A stretch of 12,500 bases of DNA, taken from contig CM022668.1 of the NCBI GenBank assembly GCA_012295275.1, positions 12,713,022 through 12,725,521 of the forward strand. The letters are read 5' to 3'. Under the pieces are notes generated by a model, which did no database searches, was not told where the DNA came from, and worked only from the letters and a program-made list of their open reading frames with translations. The position numbers and the translations under genes are program-made. This document shows positions 1-7,526 of the stretch, one piece after another. Source of the stretch: Chrysomallon squamiferum (taxonomy: Eukaryota > Mollusca > Gastropoda > Neomphalida > Peltospiridae). Each line of letters starts with the position of its first letter. Positions within the stretch are counted from its first letter, which is position 1.

Positions 1-400
1 ACCCTAAAGCAAAAACTCTGTACAGACTGAGTCTAGTAACTTTAATAAATATAATAATCACTGCATCATGCTGTTATCAGAAGATAAAATTAATTCTGAT
101 CTGTCTTGTACAAACTAATAAAACTCTACAAATTAAATTTAAAAAATAGAAAAACCCCCAAAAACCTAAATTCTCAAAATGAAAAATGATTATTTCAGAT
201 AAAAAGTCTCACTCAAATGCAAACACTCTACATAGACCAATCATGAACTTAAAATAAAATAAACCTGATATCTCATTATGAAATATCATTCTTTCTTACA
301 ACAGTCTCACCCAAACACAAACACTCTACACAACCGAGCATGACATTAAAAATACACCGAAATACACCAAATCTTCCACTAATCCATTATCCTCCTTCTG
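1..400. repeat. Decayed ~98-bp tandem repeat, about four copies
   Basis: Two copies are clear. The 13-base word caaacactctaca is at 220-232 and again at 318-330, and agtctcac is at 205-212 and 303-310, both giving a 98-base period. Each is followed by a related 'catga.cttaaaata'-like stretch. Two weaker copies precede them: aaactctaca at 121-130 and aactctgtaca near 14-24. No frame stays open across the copies and no protein is apparent, so this reads as an old minisatellite. The left edge may continue outside the window. Confidence 0.6.
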
Positions 401-439
401 ACATAAATGAATTAATGGAAGAGTCTAATGCATCAATTA

Positions 440-684
440 GAGGGGCGACAGGATGGGAGATGGACGGACCTAATCAAATTGATTTCGATTCATGAGAGAA
501 CCACTTCTCGTTGTAAAACAAAGGATCAAGGGAAACTTCTCGTTAGGCTGCTTGTTTGAAGACAAGGGTGAGACATTCGTGTACAGAAATCCATTAACGA
601 TCCTCAGATCTCTAACACAGAGATGTGGTTTGTGTCAGAGATTCGTGTTACAAGAAACCAGGATACTCTACGGCTTATGAATGA
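440..684 (+). other. Unique CpG-containing patch with a 62-codon open frame
   Basis: This stretch is richer in GC than its surroundings and holds about nine CpG dinucleotides in roughly 240 bases. A plus-strand frame runs from ATG at 492 to a stop at 678-680, beginning MREPLLVVKQRIKGNFSLGC. No known domain, signal peptide or membrane segment is recognised. The start context is poor (T at -3). A donor-like AAGG|GTGAGA near 565 could cut the frame after about 25 codons. Two internal near-repeats (acttctcgtt at 503 and 535; an 'attcgtgt.aca.gaaa' word near 575 and 643) argue for a non-coding or transposon origin. The (TG)n tract starts directly at its 3' end, as often happens behind retroposon tails. 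Unknown ORF, TE fragment and exon all remain possible. Confidence 0.25.
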
Positions 685-687
685 GAA

Positions 688-720
<33 letters not shown>

Positions 721-738
721 ATGTGTGTGTGTGTGTGT

Positions 739-774
<36 letters not shown>

Positions 775-960
775 TATATATATATGTGTATGTGTGTATA
801 TATGTGAGTATGAGTGTATGTGTATGTGTGTATATATGTGTGTGTGTGTGTGTATATAATTGTTAGTGTATATGTGTGTGTGTGTGTGTATATAATTGTG
901 TTAGTGTATATATGTGTGTGTGTGTGTGTATAATTATGTTAGTGTATATATGTGTGTGTG

Positions 961-1010
<50 letters not shown>

Positions 1011-1182
1011 AATACACACAGACACACTTATGCAACACACACACAAACACACATACGTACATACAAACACAAACATGTATACATACATACATACATACAT
1101 ACATACATTCATAAATGTATCAATTTCTTTTTATACTGATACTCATCCATCCATCCATCCATCCATACACACACATACACAT

Positions 1183-1230
<48 letters not shown>
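685..1230. repeat. Compound microsatellite: TG, TATA, CA, ACAT, ATCC
   Basis: A run of TG repeats from about 690 to 770 passes into interleaved TG/TATA blocks to about 960. It then flips to CA at 975-1000, (ACAT)n at about 1078-1107, (ATCC)n at about 1144-1166, and CA again to about 1228. The long frames here encode only cysteine/valine or histidine/threonine alternation and are not genes. Bases 951-984 form a perfect palindrome (TG)5(TA)7(CA)5, capable of a hairpin or cruciform. The flanking TG/CA tracts are classic Z-DNA-prone sequence. Confidence 0.95.
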
Positions 1231-1231
<1 letters not shown>

Positions 1232-1460
1232 CCTTCTTTTGTCAAATAATCCCTGAAAAATAATCTTCAATTGTATTAATTTCATTTTATATTGATACTC
1301 ATAGAAAAAGAAAGAAAAAAAAATCTGTATCAATTCATCCTCTTTTTTTATATTTACTGATACAACAATAAAAACTAACTGAATCAATTGAAAATCTATT
1401 GAAATAAAATATAGTAGAGATTAAAAAGAGCTGATTTCATCTGCCAGAAATGATCACAAA
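1231..1460. other. AT-rich spacer, no gene seen
   Basis: Two related phrases occur here and at the end of the preceding microsatellite: 'tgtatcaatttctttttatactgatactcat' at about 1116-1145 and 'tgtattaatttcattttatattgatactcat' at about 1271-1301. A third partial copy 'tgtatcaattcatcc' is near 1326, so the microsatellite block sits inside an older tandem duplication of about 150 bases. Nothing coding is visible. Confidence 0.4.
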
Positions 1461-1520
1461 TAATCCATTTTAATCCAGTTTAATACAATTTAATCCTTTT
1501 TAATCTGTTTTAATCTGAGT
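1461..1520 (+). repeat. 10-bp tandem repeat of TAATCC/TAATCT motifs
   Basis: Six exact 10-base units start at 1461, 1471, 1481, 1491, 1501 and 1511. Each begins taat, and five begin taatc. Three units contain TAATCC, the core bound by K50 (Bicoid/Otx/Pitx/Gsc-type) homeodomains, and two contain TAATCT. The spacing is one helical turn, which would place all the cores on one face of the DNA. The repeat is directly visible. A regulatory role is inference, since such a motif can arise by chance in a simple repeat. Confidence 0.6.
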
Positions 1521-1559
1521 TACTTTGTTAGCAGTAAACAATCAGCTTAAAGAAAATAG

Positions 1560-1742
1560 TTTTTTGTCTGTCTGTATGTGTGTATCTTATCTGTCTATTT
1601 GTCTGTCTGTCTGATTTTTTTTACATGTGTCTGAATATCATACTCAGTTTGTTTTTAGTTATGTTCTTGATTTCCCATTATCTTTCTGTTTCTAACTCTA
1701 TCTTTGTCTCTTTCTTTTTCTTTCTCTCTCTGTCTCTCTCTT
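1560..1742. repeat. TCTG and pyrimidine-rich simple repeat
   Basis: Degenerate TCTG/TGTC units occupy about 1565-1613 and a CT/TTTC-rich tract occupies about 1680-1742. The plus strand is strongly pyrimidine-biased in the second part. No coding potential is apparent. Confidence 0.7.
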
Positions 1743-1980
1743 CATATTTATAATCCTTATAATGCAACACAGTTAAAAGCAATTTCAACACTCAAACACA
1801 TACTTTGAAAAATCTTTAATTCTAAATCAACTATATAATCTACTAGTATTGCCCTGTAAGGGCTGTTATGGCCTACAACAAGAAAACAAAAATCATAGGC
1901 CTGAATATCTGTTTGTAAATCATCCAGTTCACTCAGAGGCCTACACTAGATGACTCAACAAATTTCCAAACAAAGGTTTT
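1743..1980. other. Non-coding stretch with GGCCTAC words and a small hairpin
   Basis: GCCCT-gta-AGGGC at 1851-1863 is a perfect 5-bp-stem inverted repeat. The word ggcctaca occurs at about 1870 and 1938, and a related taggcctga is near 1896. These resemble the 'gcctacaa' core of the downstream 29-bp array, so they may be distant relatives of it. No exon signal is convincing here. Confidence 0.35.
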
Positions 1981-3215
1981 GGGATTAACACTCATAGATG
2001 CCTTCAACGACATTTCCAAAAGTGTAAAAGACATTTCTGTTTTAAATAGACAATATATAAACAGACAAGCACACGGTTACACCCCCACAGATGCATATGT
2101 CCACATTTCTTATCATCTAAAATGTTCCTCAACTGTAGGTTTTAGTATTAACCAACCTTCTTTACAGACAATGCCTACAACAGTATTCTGAAACATAAAA
2201 TTAATCTCTATAGAAGATGCCTTCAGTCATATTTCTGAACCAAATATGCCTACAACCATATTTCTGAACCAAAGATACCTACAACCATATTTCTGAACCA
2301 AAGATGCCTTCAGTCATATTCCTGAACCAAAAATGCCTACAATCATATTCCTGAACCAAAGATGCCTTCAGTCATATTTCTGAACCAAAGATACCTACAA
2401 CCGTATTTCTGAACCAAAGATGCCTACAATCATATTTCTGAACCAAAGATACCTTTAGTCATATTTCTGAACCAAAGATGCCTTCAGTCATATTTCTGAA
2501 CCAAAGACACCTACAATCATATTCCTGAACCAAAGATGCCTACAATCATATTTCTGAACCAAAGATGCCTACAATCATATTTCTGAACCAAAGATGCCTA
2601 CAATCATATTTCTGAACCAAAGATGCCTTCAGTCATATTTCTGAACCAAATGCCTTCAGTCATATTTCTGAACCGAAGATGCCTGCAATCATATTCCTGA
2701 ACCAAAAATGCCTACAATCATATTTCTGAACCAAATGCCTTCAGTCATATTCCTGAACCAAAGATGCCTGCAATCATATTTCTGAACCGAAGATGCCTTC
2801 AGTCATATTTCTGAACCAAAGATGCCTTCAGTCGTATTTCTAAACCAAAGATGCCTACAATCATATTTCTGAACCAAAAATGCCTTCAGTCATATTTCTG
2901 AACCGAAGATGCCTGCAATCATATTCCTGACCCAAAGATGCCTTCAGTCATATTTCTAAACCAAAGATGCCACTCAAACGTAGTTTTTACTATTAATCAA
3001 CCATGAAGTTAATCTCTATAGAAGAGTTTTATCAGTCACATTTTCAAACACAATAAAAGGGATAGTTACGTAAACAAACGATACAGTTAATCAGTCATGA
3101 AATTAATCTCCGTAGAAGATACTAACAACCACATTTTCTAAACACAAACTGCCCCTTGACTGTAGATTTTACTATTAATCAACCATAAAATTAATCTCTA
3201 TTGAAGATGCCTGCA
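1980..3215 (+). repeat. Older long repeat copies that enclose the 29-bp array
   Basis: A phrase of the form 'ttta.tattaa.caacc ... attaatctctatagaagatgcc' recurs on both sides of the 29-bp array. Copies of its second half are at about 1984-2025, 2200-2240, 3008-3035, 3100-3125 and 3188-3215. The first half (activating words such as tattaatcaacca) is at about 2147, 2990 and 3172. The 29-base unit begins inside this phrase, right after 'atagaag'. It follows that the 29-bp array probably expanded from one part of a pre-existing repeat about 100 bases long. Confidence 0.55.
2216..2968 (+). repeat. 29-bp minisatellite, about 26 copies, two alternating variants
   Basis: Reading unit by unit gives about 26 contiguous copies of a 29-base unit that starts atgcct, has a variable centre, and ends ttctgaaccaaag. 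The centre has two main forms: A (tcagtcat) and B (acaatcat, with acaaccat and gcaatcat subtypes). A and B are interspersed rather than grouped. Two junctions, near 2649 and 2734, have lost about three bases. The unit length is not a multiple of three and no frame is open, so it is not coding. There are no spacers, so it is not a CRISPR. The high identity between units implies recent expansion compared with the other repeats here. Confidence 0.93.
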
Positions 3216-3427
3216 GCAATACAAAAGGCCACACACAAAAGACCTGATTACATTTAGCATTGGCACAATTAATTCCAGTAGGTACAAAAGACTCCACTAC
3301 AAAAGACTAACAATATGTCTGAATACATCTGCAAGGTTAACACTTTGCCATTAATCTGCAGGGATCCAATAATCTGAAAAAACCTAACAGTATATGTTTG
3401 GTTTTTGTCAATTGGTAATAAACTTAC
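3216..3427. other. Unique AT-rich sequence, no gene seen
   Basis: This joins the end of the minisatellite region to the candidate exon at 3428. An open minus-strand frame extends through 3269-3427 from that exon, but it is best read as the beginning of the intron after the GTAAGT donor. No repeat or RNA gene is recognised. Confidence 0.3.
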
Positions 3428-3483
3428 GAGGTCGTGTATTTTCTCATGAATAATCGTTTGACACGATATCTTGCTATATTGGA
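3428..3483 (-). CDS. Candidate 56-nt internal exon (unknown protein)
   Basis: On the minus strand a pyrimidine-rich stretch ending TTGTTTTGCAG (AG at 3484-3485) is followed by 56 bases and then a strong donor, CTC|GTAAGT (GT at 3426-3427). The patch has four CpGs in a CpG-poor neighbourhood. Two frames are open. One reads QYSKISCQTIIHEKIHDL after two split-codon bases and ends in phase 0. The other is very basic (SNIARYRVKRLFMRKYTT). The protein is not recognised. A 56-base length changes phase, so the neighbouring exons must compensate. The paired splice sites are what the sequence shows; that it is transcribed is inference. A chance pseudo-exon is the main alternative. Confidence 0.3.
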
Positions 3484-3610
3484 CTGCAAAACAATGGGGC
3501 AAGCAAAACCATATTGATTTGCAATTTGTATTCGCACAAAGAAATCATGAATAATGTTACAACGAAAAGTTACAACAAGAGTTCAATAAATAATAACAAC
3601 AATAACAAAG

Positions 3611-3700
3611 GCAGGTCAAATTGCTGAAGTTAGACAGTGTGTCTGTGCCTTAAGGAATCCAGTTCAATTCTCAGCATCATCTGGGAATTTTTTTTTTTTT
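3611..3700 (+). mobile_element. Degraded tRNA-derived SINE-like head
   Basis: TTGCTGAAGTTAGA at 3621-3634 resembles a pol III A box, and GTTCAATTC at 3662-3670 matches the B-box core GWTCRANNC. The two start 41 bases apart, close to tRNA spacing. The sequence between and around them (tctgtgcctta..., cagttcaa) also resembles my recollection of octopus tRNA-derived SINEs, with many changes. A T-run follows at about 3690. It cannot be a working tRNA because the arms do not pair well. A chance box match is the alternative. Confidence 0.4.
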
Positions 3701-4180
3701 GTTTTCTGTATTTTTTACTCTGTATTGCAATTTATTAATGTCAATTTTTTTTTTTTTTTTTTTTTTTATTTTTTTGAATTTTTGGTATATAATAGTATAA
3801 ATAGTAGGAGTATGGTAATAGTTGGAGCAATAGTAAAAGTGATAGTAGCATACTGTTTAAACACTGTTTAATAATTTTATTTTATTTTTAAAGTTATTTA
3901 TTATTATTGATTTTTTTGCGTTATTGGGTTGCAATTATTATTTATTGATTTTTTTAATGATTTTTCTATTTATTGATTTATTTTTTTTTATATAAAAAAA
4001 AAAAACACGTATTCTACTGCATAATAAACTCTTCAATTTAAAACTCTATTCAATTACAAAAAAAAAAAAAAAAAAAAAAGAGGTTCAGTTCTTTTAGAAG
4101 ACAAAATAGCTTCTTAAACACTCATAGCATACCGATAACAAAAAAACTTTTGTGGAGGAAATTAAAACGAAAAAAAAAAA
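3690..4180. repeat. T/A-rich simple sequence with homopolymers
   Basis: Contains T-runs at about 3690-3701 and 3745-3768, A-runs at about 4059-4079 and 4170-4182, and degenerate TTATT/TTTAT filler. At 3788-3852 there is a weak three-base periodicity of 'agta/agtg' words (atagtataaatagtagg...). No coding or RNA feature is apparent. Confidence 0.7.
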
Positions 4181-4567
4181 AAGCGGAAGTGTCGTGTACT
4201 CGGAAAAGACGTAACTACCGCTCCGAGATCTGGCGACTTGAATGTGTCAGCGGGAATGTCCGTGAGATTTACGTTTCAGGCGATTTTGTCGAAGTTATGC
4301 ATTAGAGCATGCCCGTTTGTCAGTGGAGCTTGTCTGTGTATTGTTAGAGAGATTAGGAGTAACGTATTTCAGTGACAAGCGTTTAAGAAGTTCGACTCAA
4401 GGACTCGTGCCAAATCAGCCTCGGAAAGAAATTTCGAATTAAAGCAGACGAGACTGGAGGGAGAAAAACGAAGGAAAGACAACTGAGATGGTGTCTTGAT
4501 ACAAGTGGATTTATATTTATTTGATTGCCGGTTTGAAAATACACAGGACGGAATAAGTCTTCCAGTA
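4181..4567 (+). promoter_or_regulatory. CpG-dense patch: probable promoter and 5' exon
   Basis: I count about 23 CpG dinucleotides in 380 bases, against near absence in the flanks, and GC is clearly higher than elsewhere in the window. The patch opens with GCGGAAGTG (4183-4191), an ETS/GABP-type motif typical of TATA-less housekeeping promoters, and has a CRE-like gacgtaa at 4208-4214. The plus strand downstream is purine-rich with short ATG frames that close quickly, as in a 5' UTR. Possible plus-strand donors are weak (CCA|GTAAAA at about 4563; ATG|GTGTCT at about 4490). A minus-strand reading is not excluded (donor-like GCG|GTAGTT). It ends sharply at an A-tract. That this is a transcription start is inference from composition and motif. 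Confidence 0.45.
4256..4375 (+). CDS. Short 39-codon frame (possible uORF) in the CpG patch
   Basis: ATG at 4256 has G at -3 and opens a frame of 39 codons ending at TGA 4373-4375. It begins MSVRFTFQAILSKLC and is cysteine-containing and moderately hydrophobic. Two other ATGs nearby close within a few codons. If the patch is a 5' UTR, this would act as an upstream ORF. If it is a first coding exon, no donor is seen before the stop. No family is recognised, and chance occurrence is quite possible. Confidence 0.15.
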   Translation: MSVRFTFQAILSKLCIRACPFVSGACLCIVREIRSNVFQ

Positions 4568-4609
4568 AAAAAAAAAAAAAAAAAAAATAAAATAATGAAA
4601 TATTTGTAA

Positions 4610-4950
4610 CAGCCAGATTTAAGATTAATTTAAAGTAATTCGTTCAGACAAACTTTAAAGATATTGAGATATTTCTTGCAGCTAAGATTTAAAGTTAATT
4701 TAAAATAATTCTTTTTAGACAAATTTTAAAAAGTAATTGTTTGTTACAACTAGATTTAAAGTTAATTTAAAATAATTCTTTCAGACAAATTGTAAAGATA
4801 TTGGGATATTTCTTACAACTGAATTTTAAATTAATTATTTGGAAATAGGAAAAGTAAGATAATTCTTTGAATCAAACTTTAAAGATAATAAGAAATTTGG
4901 TACAACCAAATTTTAAATTAATTTGAAAAAAGGAAAGATAAAATATATTT
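4610..4950 (+). repeat. Diverged ~69-bp tandem repeat, 4.5 copies
   Basis: Copies start at 4610, 4679, 4747, 4816 and 4903, giving lengths of 69, 68, 69 and 87 bases, with the last one partial. Each opens with a 'caac/cagc..agatttaaa' word, continues 'ttaatttaaaataattctttcagacaaa' with variation, and closes 'gatattg.gatatttctt'. The fourth copy carries an extra ~18 bases around 'ggaaataggaaaag'. The unit is AT-rich and has stops in all frames, so it is non-coding. It lies directly beyond the CpG patch and its A-tract. Confidence 0.8.
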
Positions 4951-5034
4951 TTCTACATATTCTAATATAGTAATTTAAAAAATAAAATACACCTATGTTC
5001 TAAATGTTACTTCATGCAGGTTTCAGGCCCTTCA

Positions 5035-5045
5035 TCTCTCTCTCT

Positions 5046-5085
<40 letters not shown>

Positions 5086-5092
5086 TACATGA
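5035..5092. repeat. CT/CA/ACAT microsatellite
   Basis: A short CT run at about 5036-5046 leads into (AC)n at 5049-5080 and then atacatacat. Confidence 0.95.
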
Positions 5093-5639
5093 ACACATAA
5101 GAATATGCAACAGTAGTAGTCACTGACTCATGGGTTAAATTGCAACATCAGTTATCACTGAAAAATGTCAAACATTCAAACTCTTTTTATTTCCATTGTT
5201 TTTATTACATAACTGCAAGAGAAAAAAAAAAGAAATTTAATACTAAAGCTATTTGTGAAGGATTTTTCTGAACCCCAGATTTAAGACTTAATCAGTTTTG
5301 CTCAGAATGTTTCATGATTTCTCATATTTAACTAAACATATCTTTGCAAACTAAGAAGCTATGGATGAAGTAGCAGCATCAAAATGTAGCTTATGACATG
5401 AAAATTAAGAATGTCTGTTCTACTCTCAATTTTGACATAATAACTGTTTTCCTGTCGAGGATCAGATATATTCTATTTTGTCTTGAAAACAATGCTAACC
5501 ATTTTACTGAAACCATGAAACCATCGATAAATCATTACTTTTTTTATTATTATTTTTTTTTTTTTTTTTTTTTTTGCAATGTTATCTATTTTAAGTCAAT
5601 TTATTTGTAGACAAAAAAAAAAAAAAAATCTGTATCAAA
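5093..5639. other. AT-rich spacer with T and A homopolymers
   Basis: A 70-codon plus-strand frame at 5398-5610 starts MKIKNVCSTLNFDII but runs into translated poly-T (phenylalanine/tyrosine) and shows no domain, so I do not call it a gene. T-rich sequence lies at about 5539-5575 and an A-run at about 5613-5628. Nothing else is recognisable. Confidence 0.4.
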
Positions 5640-5910
5640 ATCTTAAAATAACTTGATGTCTGCAACATCGCATGTGTGCTGGATTATTCCTTCAACGCCA
5701 ACGTCATGACACACAGCTTTTTGGCATGAACAGAAAGGGAAAACAGTGACAGCGTAGATTCGATATAGATGTTATTTTTTATAACAGACGATCTTCTACA
5801 GACAATCCGAGTGTAAAAATCAATTTGGGAACAACAATGCAGGATTAGTTTATGTTTGTTGCAGAATTAGAGACTTCAGGGCTGGGTAAAATCAAGGTAA
5901 TACCAGTTGT
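5640..5910. other. Unique CpG-containing patch with short open frames on both strands
   Basis: This stretch lacks simple repeats and has about seven CpGs between 5665 and 5815, including a CRE half-site (acgtcatgac near 5700). A minus-strand frame is open for about 57 codons between stops (about 5685-5860), including the segment STLSLFSLSVHAKKL. A plus-strand frame covers 5788-5889. The pattern suggests a conserved exon or a transposon scrap in otherwise decayed DNA. No protein is recognised. Confidence 0.35.
5788..5885 (+). CDS. Candidate 98-nt plus-strand exon (unknown protein)
   Basis: The acceptor-like GTTATTTTTTATAACAG (AG at 5786-5787) precedes 98 bases that are open in one frame only. 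The frame begins TIFYRQSECKNQFGNNNAG and continues through a VYVCCRIRDF segment to a donor-like GCTGG|GTAAAA. An alternative donor, CAAG|GTAATA, lies 11 bases further on (GT at 5897-5898), but its use would include an in-frame TAA. The candidate lies about 1.2 kb downstream of the CpG patch and on the strand favoured for it, so the two could belong to one transcript. No family is recognised. A pseudo-exon is a real possibility. Confidence 0.2.
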
Positions 5911-6444
5911 TCACTGTTAAATGTCAGGTGAAAAAATGTTCTTGTCTTTAATTATATAATATTGTATCGGCTTGGTAATTTGAAGCATCGATGGTTTAGA
6001 AAAAGATTTTGAAATATAAAAGTAATTGAATAAAACAGATTTGTGTTTTGACAGGTAAAATAAAAATAAATTAAAATTAAAACCAGAAAAATAAGAAGAT
6101 AAGGGTGGGGCAAAAAAGACTGAAAAAAGAAGGAAATAAGAAAAAGAGAATAACTAAATAAAATAAATAAATACAAGAGTTGAAAAAAATTTAAATTATT
6201 AGCTGTATCAGTGATATTGACTATAGGTGAACCATCAATTTTTATCTGTGATTTGAAATGTGAATACTAATAACATTCAAGAATGTGACAAAAGGTTATA
6301 TACATTTTTTTATGATGATGATGATGATAATGAAGAAGATGGTGATAAATACCATCATAATAATTACCATCTTTTACACCATATGTAAAAAAAATAAAAA
6401 AAATATATTTCAGAGAGAGAACTGGTTATTAGTATTAGCAAATT
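5911..6444. other. AT-rich spacer, (ATG)n tract, no gene
   Basis: Mostly A-rich on the plus strand (6060-6190), which explains an open minus-strand frame full of phenylalanine, leucine and serine. A short (GAT)n tract with interruptions lies at about 6311-6347. No splice pair with a convincing open frame is seen. Confidence 0.4.
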
Positions 6445-7075
6445 TCACTCCTATCTGAAACACTGGATCCATCCTTGATATCCTTGCTATAGAAATAATA
6501 ATAATGAAAAAAAACACCTTCCCTCTTCTCAGGTTTTGAAATTCACCCCATTCTGAAATCTTTGATCAGCTCTTTATATCTTTGACTGGTTCCAAACAAA
6601 ATGATTACATCTCCAGTTTGAAATTCTGAATCAACCCTTAATTTCAAGCATAAAAATCAAGAAGAATGACAGTCTCCTACTTTCTGAAATCTTGGATCTA
6701 ACCTTTACATCCTTCACATAATAAAAGTGAACCCGACAACACACCCTTTTGGAAATTTTAGATCGACCCTCGATATCACTGATAGAGTAGAATCAACCAT
6801 TATAATGACACCTTCCCTTTTTGTAATTCTTGGTTCATCCTTTGATACAGTAACAATAATCACATTGATGGAACCCCCTTTTCTGAAATTTTGGATCAAC
6901 CCTTAGTATCGTACAACTGAATCAGTCATTGTTAAAACATCCCTTTTCTGAAATTTTGGATTGACCCTTGATATTATTGATTGGGAAGAATAAATCATTA
7001 AGAAGTCAGCCCCCCCCCTTTCAGTAATTCTGGATTCACTCTTAATGCCCTTGACAAAAGAACTGATGCCAGTAA
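6445..7075 (+). repeat. Highly diverged ~66-bp tandem repeat, nine copies
   Basis: A core of the form 'cccttttctgaaattttggatcaacccttgatat' recurs with ctgaaa-type starts at about 6455, 6553, 6617, 6684, 6750, 6821, 6883, 6948 and 7022. The spacings are 98, 64, 67, 66, 71, 62, 65 and 74 bases. The second halves also match ('gatagagtagaatcaaccattataatgacac' and variants). Copies differ from each other by perhaps a quarter or more of positions, so the array is old. A 61-codon minus-strand frame at 6714-6899 exists only because the unit is near a multiple of three. It is not supported as a gene. Confidence 0.8.
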
Positions 7076-7280
7076 TTGTATGTAAAGATTTCTTGAAGAT
7101 TACAAAGAAGTTTTGATTGAATCGTTGTATGTTTTATGATGATTGTTATTATTTCATCAAGACCAGTGTTAAGCTGATATAAAAATATATTGTTAAAAAA
7201 TAATAATGATAATATGAATTCAATAACAGAACTGAAAACCATTTGTATGGAAATTTTCTCTCTATGTGTATATTTGTTTA
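7076..7280. other. AT-rich spacer, no feature seen
   Basis: Ordinary AT-rich sequence between the 66-bp array and the next microsatellite. The minus-strand frame crossing it is mostly translated repeat and spacer. Confidence 0.4.
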
Positions 7281-7526
7281 TTAATTTAATATTTGTGTGT
7301 GTGTGTGTGTGTGTGTTGTTTGAATGTATGTCTGTATGTGTGGGTGTGAATGCATCTGTATTTCTGTATTTACTATGTATTGATGGATGAATAGATATGA
7401 ACAGCAAAGAACAGAAGCAGACATAAAAACATATGCATGCGTACATACACACACACACACACACACACGTATGTGTGTGTACATATGTACAATCACACAC
7501 GTATGTATGTATGTATATGTGTACAA
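7281..7526. repeat. TG and CA/TG microsatellites with inverted arrangement
   Basis: (TG)n lies at about 7293-7316, (AC)n at 7449-7468, then a gtatgtgtgtgtac block and (GTAT)n at about 7500-7516. The CA tract next to TG blocks can fold back on itself. Overlapping frames on both strands encode low-complexity cysteine/valine or histidine/threonine and are not genes. Confidence 0.92.

Noticed and set aside
1-10. accctaaagc at the left edge as telomeric repeat
   Set aside because: Only one unit-like match exists and it belongs to the 98-bp repeat copy.
681-1263. Several 60-90-codon frames rich in Cys/Val or His/Thr
   Set aside because: They are translations of TG/CA microsatellites in every frame and on both strands.
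1979-2191. 70-codon plus-strand frame upstream of the minisatellite
   Set aside because: It starts with TTG, not ATG, overlaps copies of the long repeat, and has no domain or splice support.
2216-2968. Regular 29-bp repeats suggest a CRISPR array
   Set aside because: The units are contiguous with no unique spacers, and the context is eukaryotic with no cas genes. It is a minisatellite.
6714-6899. 61-codon minus-strand frame
   Set aside because: It lies wholly inside the diverged 66-bp array, whose unit length is near a multiple of three.
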